Shown here: positions 18,105 to 26,644 of the stretch, piece by piece
Layout of the letters: every line of letters begins with the position of its first letter
How positions within the stretch are numbered: the first letter of the stretch is position 1
From: Pseudomonas fulva
GTDB taxonomy: Bacteria; Pseudomonadota; Gammaproteobacteria; Pseudomonadales; Pseudomonadaceae
NCBI RefSeq assembly: GCF_023517795.1
Contig: NZ_CP082928.1
Location: forward strand, 682,001-746,000
Direction of reading: 5' to 3'
Length of the DNA: 64,000 nt
Program-made: the position numbers and the translations under genes
Notes under the pieces: model-generated
What the model was told of the DNA's origin: nothing
The model's database searches: none
Seen by the model: the letters and a program-made list of their open reading frames with translations, nothing else

Positions 18105-20474
18105 GTGACCCAGACCTTCGACCCCAAGGATGCCGGCCACTACATCGCCCCGACCGGCCTTTACGCGCGCAACAAGGCGCGCCCTTTCCTGGGCAGCATC
18201 CGCTGCGACCGGCAAACCCTGACCGCCGGGCAGTGGGATGAAATCACCTTCGTCTACGAGGTGGGTGCCAGCGGCCTGGCCGACGGTGCCTGGCTCAAGC
18301 TGGCGTTCAAGTTCTACTCGGACTGGGCACTGTTCCAGACCTCGGACCCGAGCGCCGCCAACTACGTCAGCGTCGAATACCAGGCCGGCGAGCTGGTGCC
18401 CGGCCAGAGCCCGGCGACCGTGCAGCACCTCAAGGCCCGTTTCGACCAGAAAGGCCACGAACGTCCGTTCCAGAAGGCCATCCTGATCGACATCGTCGAC
18501 GGCTACATAAACCCCGGCGACCGCATTATCATCCGCCTCGGCGATCGTCGTCAGGGCGGGCCGGGCACCCGAGTGCAGAGCTTCGTCGAAAAGGACTTCC
18601 GCCTGCGCCTGTTCGTCGACCCGCTGGGTAGCTCGAAATTCGCCGAGGTGCCGGGGGATCTACTGCTCGACATCGTGCCCGGCATTCCCGAGCGCCTGCT
18701 GGCGATCGCCCCGCGCCTGGTCGGCAAGGCGCAGCCGTTCGACGTGCTGGTGCGTGCCGACGACGCCTGGGGCAATACCTGCCGCGGCCTCACCCTGCAC
18801 GGTGAACTGCTGCTCGACGGCCCCGATGGCAACAGCCTGCAACTGCCTTTCGAGCTCGCCAACGAGGGCTGGGCAGTGGTGCGCCTGCCAGCCATCGCCC
18901 TGACCGAACGCGGTGAGTGGTCGATCCGCGCCTTGGCGAACGACACCGGCATCCAGCCGGCACAGGCCTACGTCAACGTCGATGCCGCACTGACCGGCCT
19001 GCGCCCTCTGTACGCCGACCTGCACGTGCACTCCGATGACACCGTCGGCACCAACGACACTATCTACAACCTCAGCTATGGCCGCGATGTCGCCGGCCTC
19101 GACGTGCTCGGCTACACCGCCAACGATTTCAACATCACCGAACAGCGCTGGGACGCTGCGGTGGCGCTGATCCACCAGCTCAACGAACCCGGTCGTTTCG
19201 TCTGCTACCCAGGCACCGAATGGTGCGGCAACTCCTGCGCCGGTGGTGATCGCAACGTGGTGTTCCTGCATGAAGGCAAGCCGGAGTTTCCCTTCGACAA
19301 CCAGGGCCGACTGGTGCGTTCCTTCGAGTGGAACGAGTTCACCGCCGGCACCATCAAGCCCGGCGCCTGGCCCGTCGACGAACTCTACGCGGCCTACGCC
19401 AGGAACCCCGAAGGCCACCTGATGATGCCCCACGTGGGCGGCCGCCGCTGCAACCTCGACTGGCACCACCCCGAGCTGGAGCGCCTGGTGGAAGTCGGCT
19501 CGGCCTGGGGGCAGTTCCACTGGGTCTATGCCGAAGCCCTGCAGCGCGGCTACCGGGTCGGTGCCGCGGCCAACAGTGACGAGCATCAGGGCCGCTGCGG
19601 CGGCGGCGTACCTGCCACTGCCGTCTTCGGCTCCCGTGGCGGCCTGACCGGGGTGATCGCCGAGGCCTTCGACCGCGCCGCCGTCGGCAAGGCCCTGCGC
19701 GCCCGGCATACCTTCGCCACCACGGGCGAGCGCAGCTATGCCCTGCTGCGTCTTGGCGAACACCTGATGGGCGATGTGCTCACCGCCCAGGCCAGCGACG
19801 CGCTCGAATACCGCCTGCTGGGCGACAGCGGCTGGGAACAGATCGACCTTTTCAGGGGGGAACAGCGCATCTGGTCGCGCAACCTGCATCAGGAAGCGGG
19901 TCTGTCTTCACGGCATATCCGTTTGCGCCTCGGTGGCGCGCGCATCAAGGACCGTTATCGCGGCGCCTACTGGAGCGGCGAGATCAGCATCAGCGGCGCG
20001 CTGATCAACGGCTTCCACTTCCTCGGTGCCGACCACCCGGAGCAGAGCGTATGGCGCAAGAACGCCACCACCCTGGCCTTTCGCACCGACACCAATGGCG
20101 ACATCGACAGCCTGGAAATCGAACTGTCGAGCCTGGCCGGCGCCCGCATCAGCCTGAACGGCCGCGTCGACAGCTATATCAAGGTCGGTGACCCGCTGAC
20201 CCCGCAACCCCACGTGCACGCGCCGACCGTGAGCCTGGACATCACCGGTGCCCAATTGCTGGAGCACAGCGAAGTGGTCGAGCAGCTCTCCGGCGCCGAA
20301 CTGCAGGTATCGCTGGAGCAGATGACCGCTCAGCCGCTGCCGCGTGAAGTGCAGGGCCGGATCGAGCTGGCAAAGCTCGCCCTGGAAGTAGGCCGCGAAC
20401 ATCCGCTGTTCATCTGCGCCCGGCAGCGCGATCAATCGCGGGTGTGGACTTCGGCGCTGTTCGTCACGCGCTGA
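18105..20474 (+). CDS. Large PHP-fold metal-dependent hydrolase-like protein
   Basis: 789 aa, no signal peptide. Residues about 20-295 are beta-rich (Ig-like). A PHP-type metal site follows: DLHVHS (305-310), TANDFN (338-343, replacing the usual TDH), PGTEW (369-373), GDRNVVF (381-387), HLMMPHVGGRR (438-448) and NSDEH (490-494). The order and spacing resemble PHP/DUF3604-type proteins. The C-terminal about 240 residues are again beta-rich. It is the last gene of the operon, 49 bp after the permease, and no other enzyme is present, so it presumably acts on the imported compound in the cytoplasm. The reaction is unknown: phosphoesterase, C-P or other hydrolase are all possible. Confidence 0.7.
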   Translation: MTQTFDPKDAGHYIAPTGLYARNKARPFLGSIRCDRQTLTAGQWDEITFVYEVGASGLADGAWLKLAFKFYSDWALFQTSDPSAANYVSVEYQAGELVPGQSPATVQHLKARFDQKGHERPFQKAILIDIVDGYINPGDRIIIRLGDRRQGGPGTRVQSFVEKDFRLRLFVDPLGSSKFAEVPGDLLLDIVPGIPERLLAIAPRLVGKAQPFDVLVRADDAWGNTCRGLTLHGELLLDGPDGNSLQLPFELANEGWAVVRLPAIALTERGEWSIRALANDTGIQPAQAYVNVDAALTGLRPLYADLHVHSDDTVGTNDTIYNLSYGRDVAGLDVLGYTANDFNITEQRWDAAVALIHQLNEPGRFVCYPGTEWCGNSCAGGDRNVVFLHEGKPEFPFDNQGRLVRSFEWNEFTAGTIKPGAWPVDELYAAYARNPEGHLMMPHVGGRRCNLDWHHPELERLVEVGSAWGQFHWVYAEALQRGYRVGAAANSDEHQGRCGGGVPATAVFGSRGGLTGVIAEAFDRAAVGKALRARHTFATTGERSYALLRLGEHLMGDVLTAQASDALEYRLLGDSGWEQIDLFRGEQRIWSRNLHQEAGLSSRHIRLRLGGARIKDRYRGAYWSGEISISGALINGFHFLGADHPEQSVWRKNATTLAFRTDTNGDIDSLEIELSSLAGARISLNGRVDSYIKVGDPLTPQPHVHAPTVSLDITGAQLLEHSEVVEQLSGAELQVSLEQMTAQPLPREVQGRIELAKLALEVGREHPLFICARQRDQSRVWTSALFVTR

Positions 20475-20753
20475 TACCGCAAGGCCCTAGCGGGCAATCC
20501 GTGAGGGTCTGCTCGGGTATCGGCTCACTGCCGCTCATGGCTGGCGCGCGCTGAATGGGCTCCGCCGCGGCCGTGCGTAAAACGGCAACAGGCCCTAGAG
20601 CCGGGCGGCGGCCTTGCCGAGGGGTGCCCGCGCTGCCGGCTGCCTATCTGCGAACGCGTCCATGACGGCATGGCACGAACTTGCTCCAACACGGCGGGCA
20701 AGACTGCATACAATGCCCACCCGCTTCCAGCCACGCACAAGGATCCTGCCGCC

Positions 20754-21245
20754 ATGGCCTCTCCCGACAAGCAGAAAAAACGCGCCCAGCGGGCCAAGAC
20801 CAAGGCCAGGCAGAACCGCATGGCCAAGCCCAAGGCCAATGTCGTGCACCCGCTGCTGGCCAACCCGCTGATCGACGAGCCCTTCGATGACGTGGAGATC
20901 GACCTTGGCACCTTCGACTTCAAGGACATCGAGGAGAACGGCTTCGACCCGGCGCATTTCGACGACCTGTTCCAGGCCATGCACAAGGCCGAAGCCATCA
21001 GCCTGCTCGCCCTGTGCCTGGTGTATTTGCAGTACCCGGTGCTGGAGCTGGTGATCGCCGAGGAAGACCCGGAAGCGGCGACCGACTTCATGATGGGGCT
21101 GCTGATCGTCTACCGCGGCCTGTTCCACCACGAGGACGAAGACGCTGCCGTGCAGTGGATCGGCGGCGAAACCTTCCAGGCGGCCTACAACGAGGCCTCG
21201 GAGATTCTGCAGAAGAAGAATGCCCGTGGCGGTGCGCGCGCCTGA
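20754..21245 (+). CDS. Conserved hypothetical protein with basic N-terminus
   Basis: 163 aa starting at 20754 after AAGGA; the frame is open for 84 bp more upstream without support. Residues 1-25 are strongly basic (KQKKRAQRAKTKARQNRMAK), which suggests nucleic-acid or ribosome contact. The rest is acidic and helical with DFKDIEENGFDPAHFDDLFQ and a hydrophobic helix, LLALCLVYLQYPVLELVIAE. I do not recognise a named domain. It stands alone on its strand; function unknown. Confidence 0.75.
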   Translation: MASPDKQKKRAQRAKTKARQNRMAKPKANVVHPLLANPLIDEPFDDVEIDLGTFDFKDIEENGFDPAHFDDLFQAMHKAEAISLLALCLVYLQYPVLELVIAEEDPEAATDFMMGLLIVYRGLFHHEDEDAAVQWIGGETFQAAYNEASEILQKKNARGGARA

Positions 21246-21252
21246 CCGCTGG

Positions 21253-21705
21253 TTAGTCGTTGCTCCCATAAAGCCCGGCCTCGGCCTCGCGCATGAAGAT
21301 CTCCATCGTCTTCGGGCCGATGCCCTCGAAGGACAACAGGCGCTGTTCGAAATCGTCCCGCGTAGGGCTTTGCTGGCGGATGGCGGTAACGCTGCCGCCG
21401 TACTCGTCCAGTAACTTGCGGCTGAGCTTGTGCAGGCGCGCCGCGGTGGAAATGTCGTAACGCACGTAGCGCGCCTGCCCGAGCAGCCGCACCAGTTGTT
21501 GTTGGCTGCAATGGGCGAGCTTGGCAGGCGTGTCCAGCCCATGCTGCTCGACGAGGATCCGGTAGGCCCGCTCGGCCACCGCCTGCTGGATCGGTTTGCC
21601 GAACACGAAGCTCGCCAGCAGCCACTTGAACAGCGCCGTCTCATCCGCCTGGTCGAGCCCGGCCGCGAGCCCCAGCGGCTGTGCGCTGATGCGTTTTTCG
21701 GCCAT
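21253..21705 (-). CDS. HhH-GPD-superfamily DNA-repair-like protein
   Basis: 150 aa. A helix-hairpin-helix, LLSFEGIGPKTMEIFMREA, sits at the C-terminus and an EndoIII-like helical domain precedes it (FKWLLASFVFGKPIQQAVAERAYRIL resembles the substrate-pocket helices). The Fe-S cluster loop and the region following the HhH, where the catalytic Asp lies in EndoIII/MutY, are absent, so it is shorter than active glycosylases. Catalysis is doubtful; DNA binding is likely. The start at 21705 has a strong GGAGG 8 nt upstream, better than the alternative 18 bp earlier. Confidence 0.8.
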   Translation of the reverse strand: MAEKRISAQPLGLAAGLDQADETALFKWLLASFVFGKPIQQAVAERAYRILVEQHGLDTPAKLAHCSQQQLVRLLGQARYVRYDISTAARLHKLSRKLLDEYGGSVTAIRQQSPTRDDFEQRLLSFEGIGPKTMEIFMREAEAGLYGSND

Positions 21706-21927
21706 GCCTGCCCTCCTCGCCAATTCGCCCTACCTCAAGTCAGAACCCCGCAGGCGCATGAGGTTTCAGCGGCAGCGGGATCGCAAGCGTGGCGTTCTTT
21801 ATGCAAACGCAGCCCTTTATCAACCCGGTCGATACCCAACATGCACCATGGCCTCTCGAATAACGGGCGTAATCGGGCTAGCCTCGCGTCCACATGCATT
21901 GCCCATCACGCCGATAGCGAGGATTCG

Positions 21928-22767
21928 ATGACCCAATCAACCTATGTTCCGCCCAAGGTATGGCAGCACCTTGAAGCTTCCGGTGGCCAGTTCTCCAAGA
22001 TCAACCGCCCCACCGCCGGCGCGACCCACGACAAGGAACTGCCGGTCGGCAAGCACCCGCTGCAGCTCTATTCCCTGGCCACGCCCAATGGCGTGAAGGT
22101 GACCATCCTGCTCGAGGAGCTGCTGGCCCTGGGGCACAGCGGCGCCGAGTACGACGCCTGGCTGATCCGCATCGGCGAAGGCGACCAGTTCTCCAGCGGC
22201 TTCGTGGGCGTCAACCCGAACTCGAAGATCCCCGCCCTGCTCGACCGCAGCGGCGACACGCCGATCCGCGTGTTCGAGTCCGGCTCGATCCTCTTGTACC
22301 TGGCGGAGAAATTCGGCGCGTTCCTGCCCAGGGACCCGGCCGGCCGTACCGAAACCCTCAACTGGCTGTTCTGGCAGATGGGGTCGGCGCCCTACCTGGG
22401 CGGCGGCTTCGGGCACTTCTACGCCTATGCCCCGGAGAAGTTCGAGTACGCCATCAACCGCTTCACCATGGAAGCCAAGCGCCAGCTGGACGTACTCGAC
22501 CAGCGCCTGGCGCAGAACCGCTACCTGGCCGGCGACACCTACACCATCGCCGATATCGCCGTATGGCCCTGGTATGGCGAGCTGGTGCGCAACAACGTCT
22601 ACGGCGCCGCCGAGTTCCTCTCTGCCCACGAGTACACCCACGTACAACGCTGGGCCAACGAGATCGCCGAGCGCGAGGCGGTAAAACGTGGCCGCCGGGT
22701 GAATCGCACCTGGGGCGATGAGTCCGAGCAGGTGCCGGAGCGGCACGGGGCGGCGGACTTGGCGTAA
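21928..22767 (+). CDS. yghU: YghU-type glutathione S-transferase / disulfide-bond oxidoreductase
   Basis: 279 aa starting at MTQSTYVPPKVW. It carries the Nu-class GST hallmarks: N-terminal KPTAG-like region, HPLQLYSLATPNGVKVTILLEEL (thioredoxin-fold G-site), VNPNSKIPALLD (cis-Pro loop) and the long C-terminal helical domain with YLAGDTYTIADIAVWPW. YghU binds two glutathiones and reduces organic disulfides and peroxides. The length is close to E. coli YghU (288). The start at 21928 follows a GAGG. It is monocistronic, with a strong terminator 40 bp after the stop. Confidence 0.92.
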   Translation: MTQSTYVPPKVWQHLEASGGQFSKINRPTAGATHDKELPVGKHPLQLYSLATPNGVKVTILLEELLALGHSGAEYDAWLIRIGEGDQFSSGFVGVNPNSKIPALLDRSGDTPIRVFESGSILLYLAEKFGAFLPRDPAGRTETLNWLFWQMGSAPYLGGGFGHFYAYAPEKFEYAINRFTMEAKRQLDVLDQRLAQNRYLAGDTYTIADIAVWPWYGELVRNNVYGAAEFLSAHEYTHVQRWANEIAEREAVKRGRRVNRTWGDESEQVPERHGAADLA

Positions 22768-22808
22768 GCGCGGATAGCGCCAGCGCAAGCGGGTCGTTCA
22801 GATGTAAA

Positions 22809-22846
22809 AACCAAGCCCCGATGCTTTTTGGCATCGGGGCTTGGTT
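22809..22846 (+). terminator. Strong hairpin terminator after yghU
   Basis: A perfect 16-bp stem, AACCAAGCCCCGATGC / GCATCGGGGCTTGGTT, with a 6-nt T-rich loop. The AAAAA before and TT after the stem would let it work in both directions between yghU and the convergent tct operon. Confidence 0.88.
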
Positions 22847-22972
22847 CTATCTGGCAGGGTTATTTGCCTGTCGACTCATGCAGATTGATCGACAGCTCAG
22901 GCAGCGTTACTCATTTTCCACATCCCAAAAAGCCGAGCCCCACCAAACACAGCGAGGCCCGAGCCATTCACG

Positions 22973-24481
22973 TCAGGCCGCCGCCTGCACGCGACGTACC
23001 CGGCGACGCCAGCCGCGCCACATCGGCAGGACGATCATCACGGCCACCAGTACCCAGGTACCGATGCTGATCGGGCTGGAGAACAGGATGCCCAGCTCGC
23101 CGTTGGAAATCGACAGCGCGCGGCGCAGGTTCTGCTCCATCAGCCCGCCGAGGATGAAGCCCAACAGCACCGGTGACAGCGGAAAGTCCATCTTGCGCAT
23201 GATGTAGCCCAGCGCACCGATGGCGACCATCAGAAACAGGTCGAAGGTGGTCGCGTGCACCGCGTAGACGCCGATGCCGGTGATGATGGCGATCACCGGC
23301 ACCAGGGCCCAGGTCGGCACGGCCAGGATGCGGGTGAACAGGCCGATCATCGGGATGTTGAGAATCAGCAACATGACGTTGGCGATGAACAGCGAGGCGA
23401 TCAGGCCCCAGACGATATCCGGCTGCTGCTCGAACAGCAGCGGGCCCGGGGTGATGTTGTACAGCGTCAGGGCGCCGAGCATCACCGCGGTGGTGCCCGA
23501 GCCGGGAACGCCGAGGGTCAGCATCGGCACCAGGCCGCCGCAGGTGGAGGCGCCGATGGCGGTTTCCGGCGCGGCCAGGCCCCGAATGTCGCCCTTGCCG
23601 AAGTTGCCGCTGGCGCCGGCCATGCGTTTCTCGGTCATGTAGGCCACCGCGCTGGCCAGGGTGTTACCGGCGCCCGGCAGCACGCCGATGATGAAACCGG
23701 AGATGCTGCAACGCAGGTTGACCATGGCCACCGAGGCCGCTTCCTTGACGTTGAACAGCATGCGCCCGGTGGTCTTCACCGCCACGTGGCCATGGTGGGT
23801 CTTCTCCAGCAGCAGGAGAATCTCGCTGATCGAGAACAGGCCCAGCACCAGCACCACGAACTGGATACCGTCGGCCAGGTGCACGCTGTCACCGGTAAAG
23901 CGGTACACGCCGCTGTTGGCGTCGATACCGACCGCCGACAGGAACAGGCCGATCAGCGCGGCGACGAAGGTCTTCAGCGGCTTGTCCCCGGCCATGCCGC
24001 CCAGGCAGACGATGGCGAAGACCATCAGCACGAAGTATTCGGCCGGCCCGAAGGCGACGGCCCAGGCCGCCAGCAGCGGGGTGAACAGCACCATGCAGCA
24101 GGTGGCTAGCAGTGCACCGATGAACGAACTCCAGGCCGACAGCGACAGGGCGATGCCCGCCTTGCCCTGGCGCGCCATGGGGTAGCCGTCCAGGGCGGTC
24201 ATCACCGTGGAGGCCTCGCCGGGAATGTTCAGCAGGATCGAACTGATCCGGCCGCCATACTCGCAGCCCAGGTACACCGCCGACAGCAGGATCAACGCCG
24301 ACTCCGGCGGCAGGCCGAGGGCGAAGGCGATGGGAATCAGCAGGGCCACGCCGTTGATCGGCCCCAGGCCCGGCAGCAGGCCGACCACGGTGCCGATCAG
24401 CGTGCCGATCAGGGCGGTGATCAGGTTGTAAGGGCTCAGGGCGATGCCGAAGCCGTGCCCCAGATAGCTCAGGGTTTCCAT
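22973..24481 (-). CDS. tctA: Tripartite tricarboxylate transporter large permease TctA
   Basis: 502 aa, about 11-12 membrane helices. TctA signatures are clear: ALIGTLIGTVVGLLPGLGPINGVALL at the N-terminus and GIPGEASTVMTALDGYPMARQGKAG, repeated in inverted topology in the second half as GVLPGAGNTLASAVAYMTEKR and GVPGSGTTAVMLGAL. The two G-P-G loops form the substrate path. It imports citrate or related tricarboxylates together with TctB and the binding protein TctC. The gene begins 3 bp after tctB. No tctDE two-component system is in the window. Confidence 0.95.
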   Translation of the reverse strand: METLSYLGHGFGIALSPYNLITALIGTLIGTVVGLLPGLGPINGVALLIPIAFALGLPPESALILLSAVYLGCEYGGRISSILLNIPGEASTVMTALDGYPMARQGKAGIALSLSAWSSFIGALLATCCMVLFTPLLAAWAVAFGPAEYFVLMVFAIVCLGGMAGDKPLKTFVAALIGLFLSAVGIDANSGVYRFTGDSVHLADGIQFVVLVLGLFSISEILLLLEKTHHGHVAVKTTGRMLFNVKEAASVAMVNLRCSISGFIIGVLPGAGNTLASAVAYMTEKRMAGASGNFGKGDIRGLAAPETAIGASTCGGLVPMLTLGVPGSGTTAVMLGALTLYNITPGPLLFEQQPDIVWGLIASLFIANVMLLILNIPMIGLFTRILAVPTWALVPVIAIITGIGVYAVHATTFDLFLMVAIGALGYIMRKMDFPLSPVLLGFILGGLMEQNLRRALSISNGELGILFSSPISIGTWVLVAVMIVLPMWRGWRRRVRRVQAAA

Positions 24482-24484
24482 GGG

Positions 24485-24943
24485 TCAGTTCTCCAGCGCG
24501 GCCAGCGGGCCAAGGGGAAGTGGAACATCCATCACACGGTCGAACAGCCAGTACAGCAGCACGCTCATGACCACCACCACGACGGCGCCAGGCAGCCAGC
24601 GCCCGCCGTACAGCCGGGCCATCGGCACGCCGATGAGGATCGAGCTGAGAATGAAGCCCAGGGGTTCGAAGGTGGCGGCGAACCCCAGCAGCAAGGCGAA
24701 ACAGGCGACCACCTTGGTCAGGGTCGCGCGGTCCAGCTCGGGCTCGTCATCGGCGCGCGCCACAGGCGTCGGGCGGATCGCCAGAAACACCAGCGCCAGG
24801 CCCATCAGGCCCAGGATCAACAGCGGAAAGGCCCGCGGGCCGACCGGCTCGTAGGAGAACGGCGCCTGGTAGGGCCAGGCCATCACGGCCAGCACCACGC
24901 ACGCAGCCAACAGCGACACGGCGAAAATGCGTTGCAGGATCAT
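24485..24943 (-). CDS. tctB: Tripartite tricarboxylate transporter small permease TctB
   Basis: 152 aa, four to five predicted helices, matching the DUF1468/TctB family (GPRAFPLLILGLMGLALVFL is the usual second helix). The start at 24943 is preceded by TGAGGA at good spacing; the upstream Met candidates at 24958 and 24976 lack this. It lies between tctC and tctA. TctB is required for TTT transport but has no known catalytic residues. Confidence 0.92.
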   Translation of the reverse strand: MILQRIFAVSLLAACVVLAVMAWPYQAPFSYEPVGPRAFPLLILGLMGLALVFLAIRPTPVARADDEPELDRATLTKVVACFALLLGFAATFEPLGFILSSILIGVPMARLYGGRWLPGAVVVVVMSVLLYWLFDRVMDVPLPLGPLAALEN

Positions 24944-25028
24944 CGGGAAAATCCTCATCGAGCGAGCACACGCCACCCCGCGCTGCCGTTACCGACAGCG
25001 CCATCGTCCATGGGGCGTGCGTTCGCGC

Positions 25029-26009
25029 TTACTGGGTCAGGCCGAACTCGCCAGCCAGTTTCTTGTAGTCGGCGACCTGCTTCTTGACGTACGCATCCAG
25101 CTCGTCGCCGGTCATGGCGAAGGGATAGAGCTGGCGCTCGGTACGCAGCTTGGCGAAGTCTTCGGAGGCGAGCAGCGTGTCGAAGGCGTTCTTCCACCAG
25201 GCATACGCCTCGTCGCTGACCTTCGGCCCCAGGTAATAGCCGCGGATCACCGGCCAGGTAACGTCGAAGCCCTGCTCCTTGGCGGTCGGGATATCCGAGA
25301 CGATCGGCCCTTCCAGGCGCTGGTCGGCCAGCACGGCAAGAATGCGCATGTCGCCGGACTGCACGTGGGGCACGGAGTCGGAGATGTCGGTACTCGCTAC
25401 CTGGATATGGCCGCCCAGCAGGGCCGTCGCCAACTCGCCACCGCCCTCCATCGACACGTAGCGCATCTGCTTGGGATCGACGCCGCCGGCCTGGGCGATC
25501 AGCGCGGTCTGTACCCAGTCCTGGCTGCCCACGGTGCCGCCGGCACCGATGACCACGCTGCCGGGGTTGGCCTTGAGCGCGGTGATCAGGTCACCGAGGT
25601 TCTTGTAGGGCGAATCCGCTCGCACCGCGATGGCGCCATAACTGGTGCCCACGGCCGCCAGCCACTTCACGGCGTTCTCGTCGAAACGACCGAACTTGCC
25701 CTGAGCGAGGTTGAGCAGCGAGCCACTGGAAAACGCGGTGATGGTGCCCGCATCAGCCGGCCGCTGGGCGACCACCGCGTTGTAGGCCACGGCGCCGATG
25801 CCGCCAGGCATGTAGGTCACGCGCATCGGCGACTTGAGCAGCTTCTCCTGCACCAGCGCGCTCTGCGCAAGCTTGCAGGTCAGGTCGAAGCCACCGCCGG
25901 GCGACGCCGGCGCGATGCACTCGGGGCGACGCGGCTCATCGGCCAGCGCCTGGCCGGCCAGCAACGCGCAACAAGCGGACAGGAGAACACGACGAAACAT
26001 GGGATTCAT
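25029..26009 (-). CDS. tctC: Tricarboxylate-binding periplasmic protein TctC
   Basis: 326 aa with a Sec signal peptide (MNPMFRRVLLSACCALLAGQALA). The mature protein starts with ECIAPASPGGGFDLTCKLAQ, the TctC ligand loop, and continues with MRVTYMPGGIGAVAYN and GAGGTVGSQDWVQTALIAQAG. These are standard Bug/TctC motifs for carboxylate binding by two water molecules. The ATG at 26009 is set by AGAGGTG 6 nt upstream; an in-frame GTG at 26018 is less likely. The leader just upstream contains A-rich motifs that may bind Hfq/Crc. Confidence 0.94.
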   Translation of the reverse strand: MNPMFRRVLLSACCALLAGQALADEPRRPECIAPASPGGGFDLTCKLAQSALVQEKLLKSPMRVTYMPGGIGAVAYNAVVAQRPADAGTITAFSSGSLLNLAQGKFGRFDENAVKWLAAVGTSYGAIAVRADSPYKNLGDLITALKANPGSVVIGAGGTVGSQDWVQTALIAQAGGVDPKQMRYVSMEGGGELATALLGGHIQVASTDISDSVPHVQSGDMRILAVLADQRLEGPIVSDIPTAKEQGFDVTWPVIRGYYLGPKVSDEAYAWWKNAFDTLLASEDFAKLRTERQLYPFAMTGDELDAYVKKQVADYKKLAGEFGLTQ

Positions 26010-26024
26010 GGAACGCACCTCTGA

Positions 26025-26032
26025 TTATTTTT
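26025..26032 (-). promoter_or_regulatory. Hfq/Crc-type A-rich motif next to the tctC ribosome site
   Basis: On the coding strand the leader reads AAAAATAATCAGAGG just before the tctC ATG. AAAAATAA matches the AAnAAnAA catabolite-repression motif known for Pseudomonas Hfq/Crc, and it abuts the ribosome site. A transporter for organic acids is an expected target class. The assignment is by sequence only. Confidence 0.55.
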
Positions 26033-26093
26033 GTAGTACGAACAGGCGCCCTCGCAGAAGCTGCAAAGGCAGAGATAAATACCGTGCAGCTGG

Positions 26094-26195
26094 TCAGGCA
26101 GCGGCCAGGGTCAAACCCGGCGCAGGAGGCCGAACGGCAAAGGCATAACGGGGAAAGGCGTGAACGGATGCGGCACAGCGGGCGGTGACGAGCAT
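26094..26195 (-). CDS. Possible 33-codon upstream ORF in the tctC leader
   Basis: The frame starts with ATG at 26195, 8 nt after GGAGAG, and encodes a basic/hydrophobic peptide (MLVTARCAASVHAFPRYAFA...). The stretch before it, AACAATAATAATCAG, closely repeats the tctC leader (AAAAATAATCAG). It may be a leader peptide or a small protein with the same Hfq/Crc control. No homologue is known to me. Confidence 0.4.
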   Translation of the reverse strand: MLVTARCAASVHAFPRYAFAVRPPAPGLTLAAA

Positions 26196-26213
26196 GGGAT
26201 GGCTCTCCACTGA

Positions 26214-26224
26214 TTATTATTGTT
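26214..26224 (-). promoter_or_regulatory. Second Hfq/Crc-type A-rich motif
   Basis: AACAATAATAA on the minus strand contains two overlapping AAnAAnAA matches and lies just before the GGAGAG of the small upstream ORF. It parallels the motif in front of tctC. Confidence 0.5.
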
Positions 26225-26456
26225 AGGCGGCTTTTTCAGAGGCCGTCCGCCGGTGGTACACCGGTTACAGCATTAATACGCCCGAAACCTTTCGTAAAGC
26301 TTTCAGGGGTGTTGTGGGGAAGAAAAATGTGCGGGGCTTTGGGGCGAGGCGGCGTTGCGCTCTAGGAGATTGCGGGAGGAAGCAACATTGGCTGCCGATT
26401 CTGGTGTGAACGCGCCACGGCACTAGGTGGGCGGAAAATCTTCCATGCCAGAAATA

Positions 26457-26494
26457 CAAAGCCCCTGGGATCTTCGGAAGATTAAGGGGCTTTG
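26457..26494 (-). terminator. Terminator of the displaced tRNA-Ser 3' end
   Basis: CAAAGCCCCT and AGGGGCTTTG enclose an inner ATCTTC/GAAGAT stem. It ends 12 bp from the tRNA-like fragment at 26507, the same gap that separates the intact tRNA-Ser from its terminator at 31822-31854. Confidence 0.75.
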
Positions 26495-26506
26495 TGTTAT
26501 TCGGGA

Positions 26507-26532
26507 TGGTGGGAGGATAGGGATTTGAACCC
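26507..26532 (-). other. attL-like remnant: 3' end of tRNA-Ser
   Basis: On the minus strand this reads GGGTTCAAATCCCTATC... and ends in CCA, which is a T-arm plus 3' acceptor strand without the rest of a tRNA. It matches the 3' end of the intact tRNA-Ser at 31867 in 23 of 25 positions, with an identical 17-bp core (26516-26532 versus 31876-31892). Homology stops beyond the T-arm. This is the expected left attachment site of an element integrated at the tRNA 3' end. Confidence 0.75.
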
Positions 26533-26547
26533 GTTTTTGAGCGGTTT

Positions 26548-26644
26548 CAGTGCGTCACAGTGCGTGCCAATCTGTGATTTCTGGGGGCCTCAGCGTGTCG
26601 ATTCGTGGCTGTGTGGCATAGTGTTTTCGACACTTTTTCGACAC
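26548..26644. promoter_or_regulatory. Short direct repeats beside attL (possible integrase arm sites)
   Basis: CAGTGCGT occurs twice at a 10-bp period (26548-26555, 26558-26565). TTTTCGACAC occurs twice at an 11-bp period (26624-26633, 26635-26644), with an inverted GTGTCGA at about 26595. A TTTCGACAC copy also sits 67 bp from attR. Phased repeats near both attachment sites fit arm-type recombinase or excisionase binding; this is inference. Confidence 0.45.

Noticed and set aside
26507..26590. A second full tRNA gene at the left island border
   Set aside because: Only the T-arm and 3' acceptor strand are present; no anticodon arm or 5' acceptor follows.
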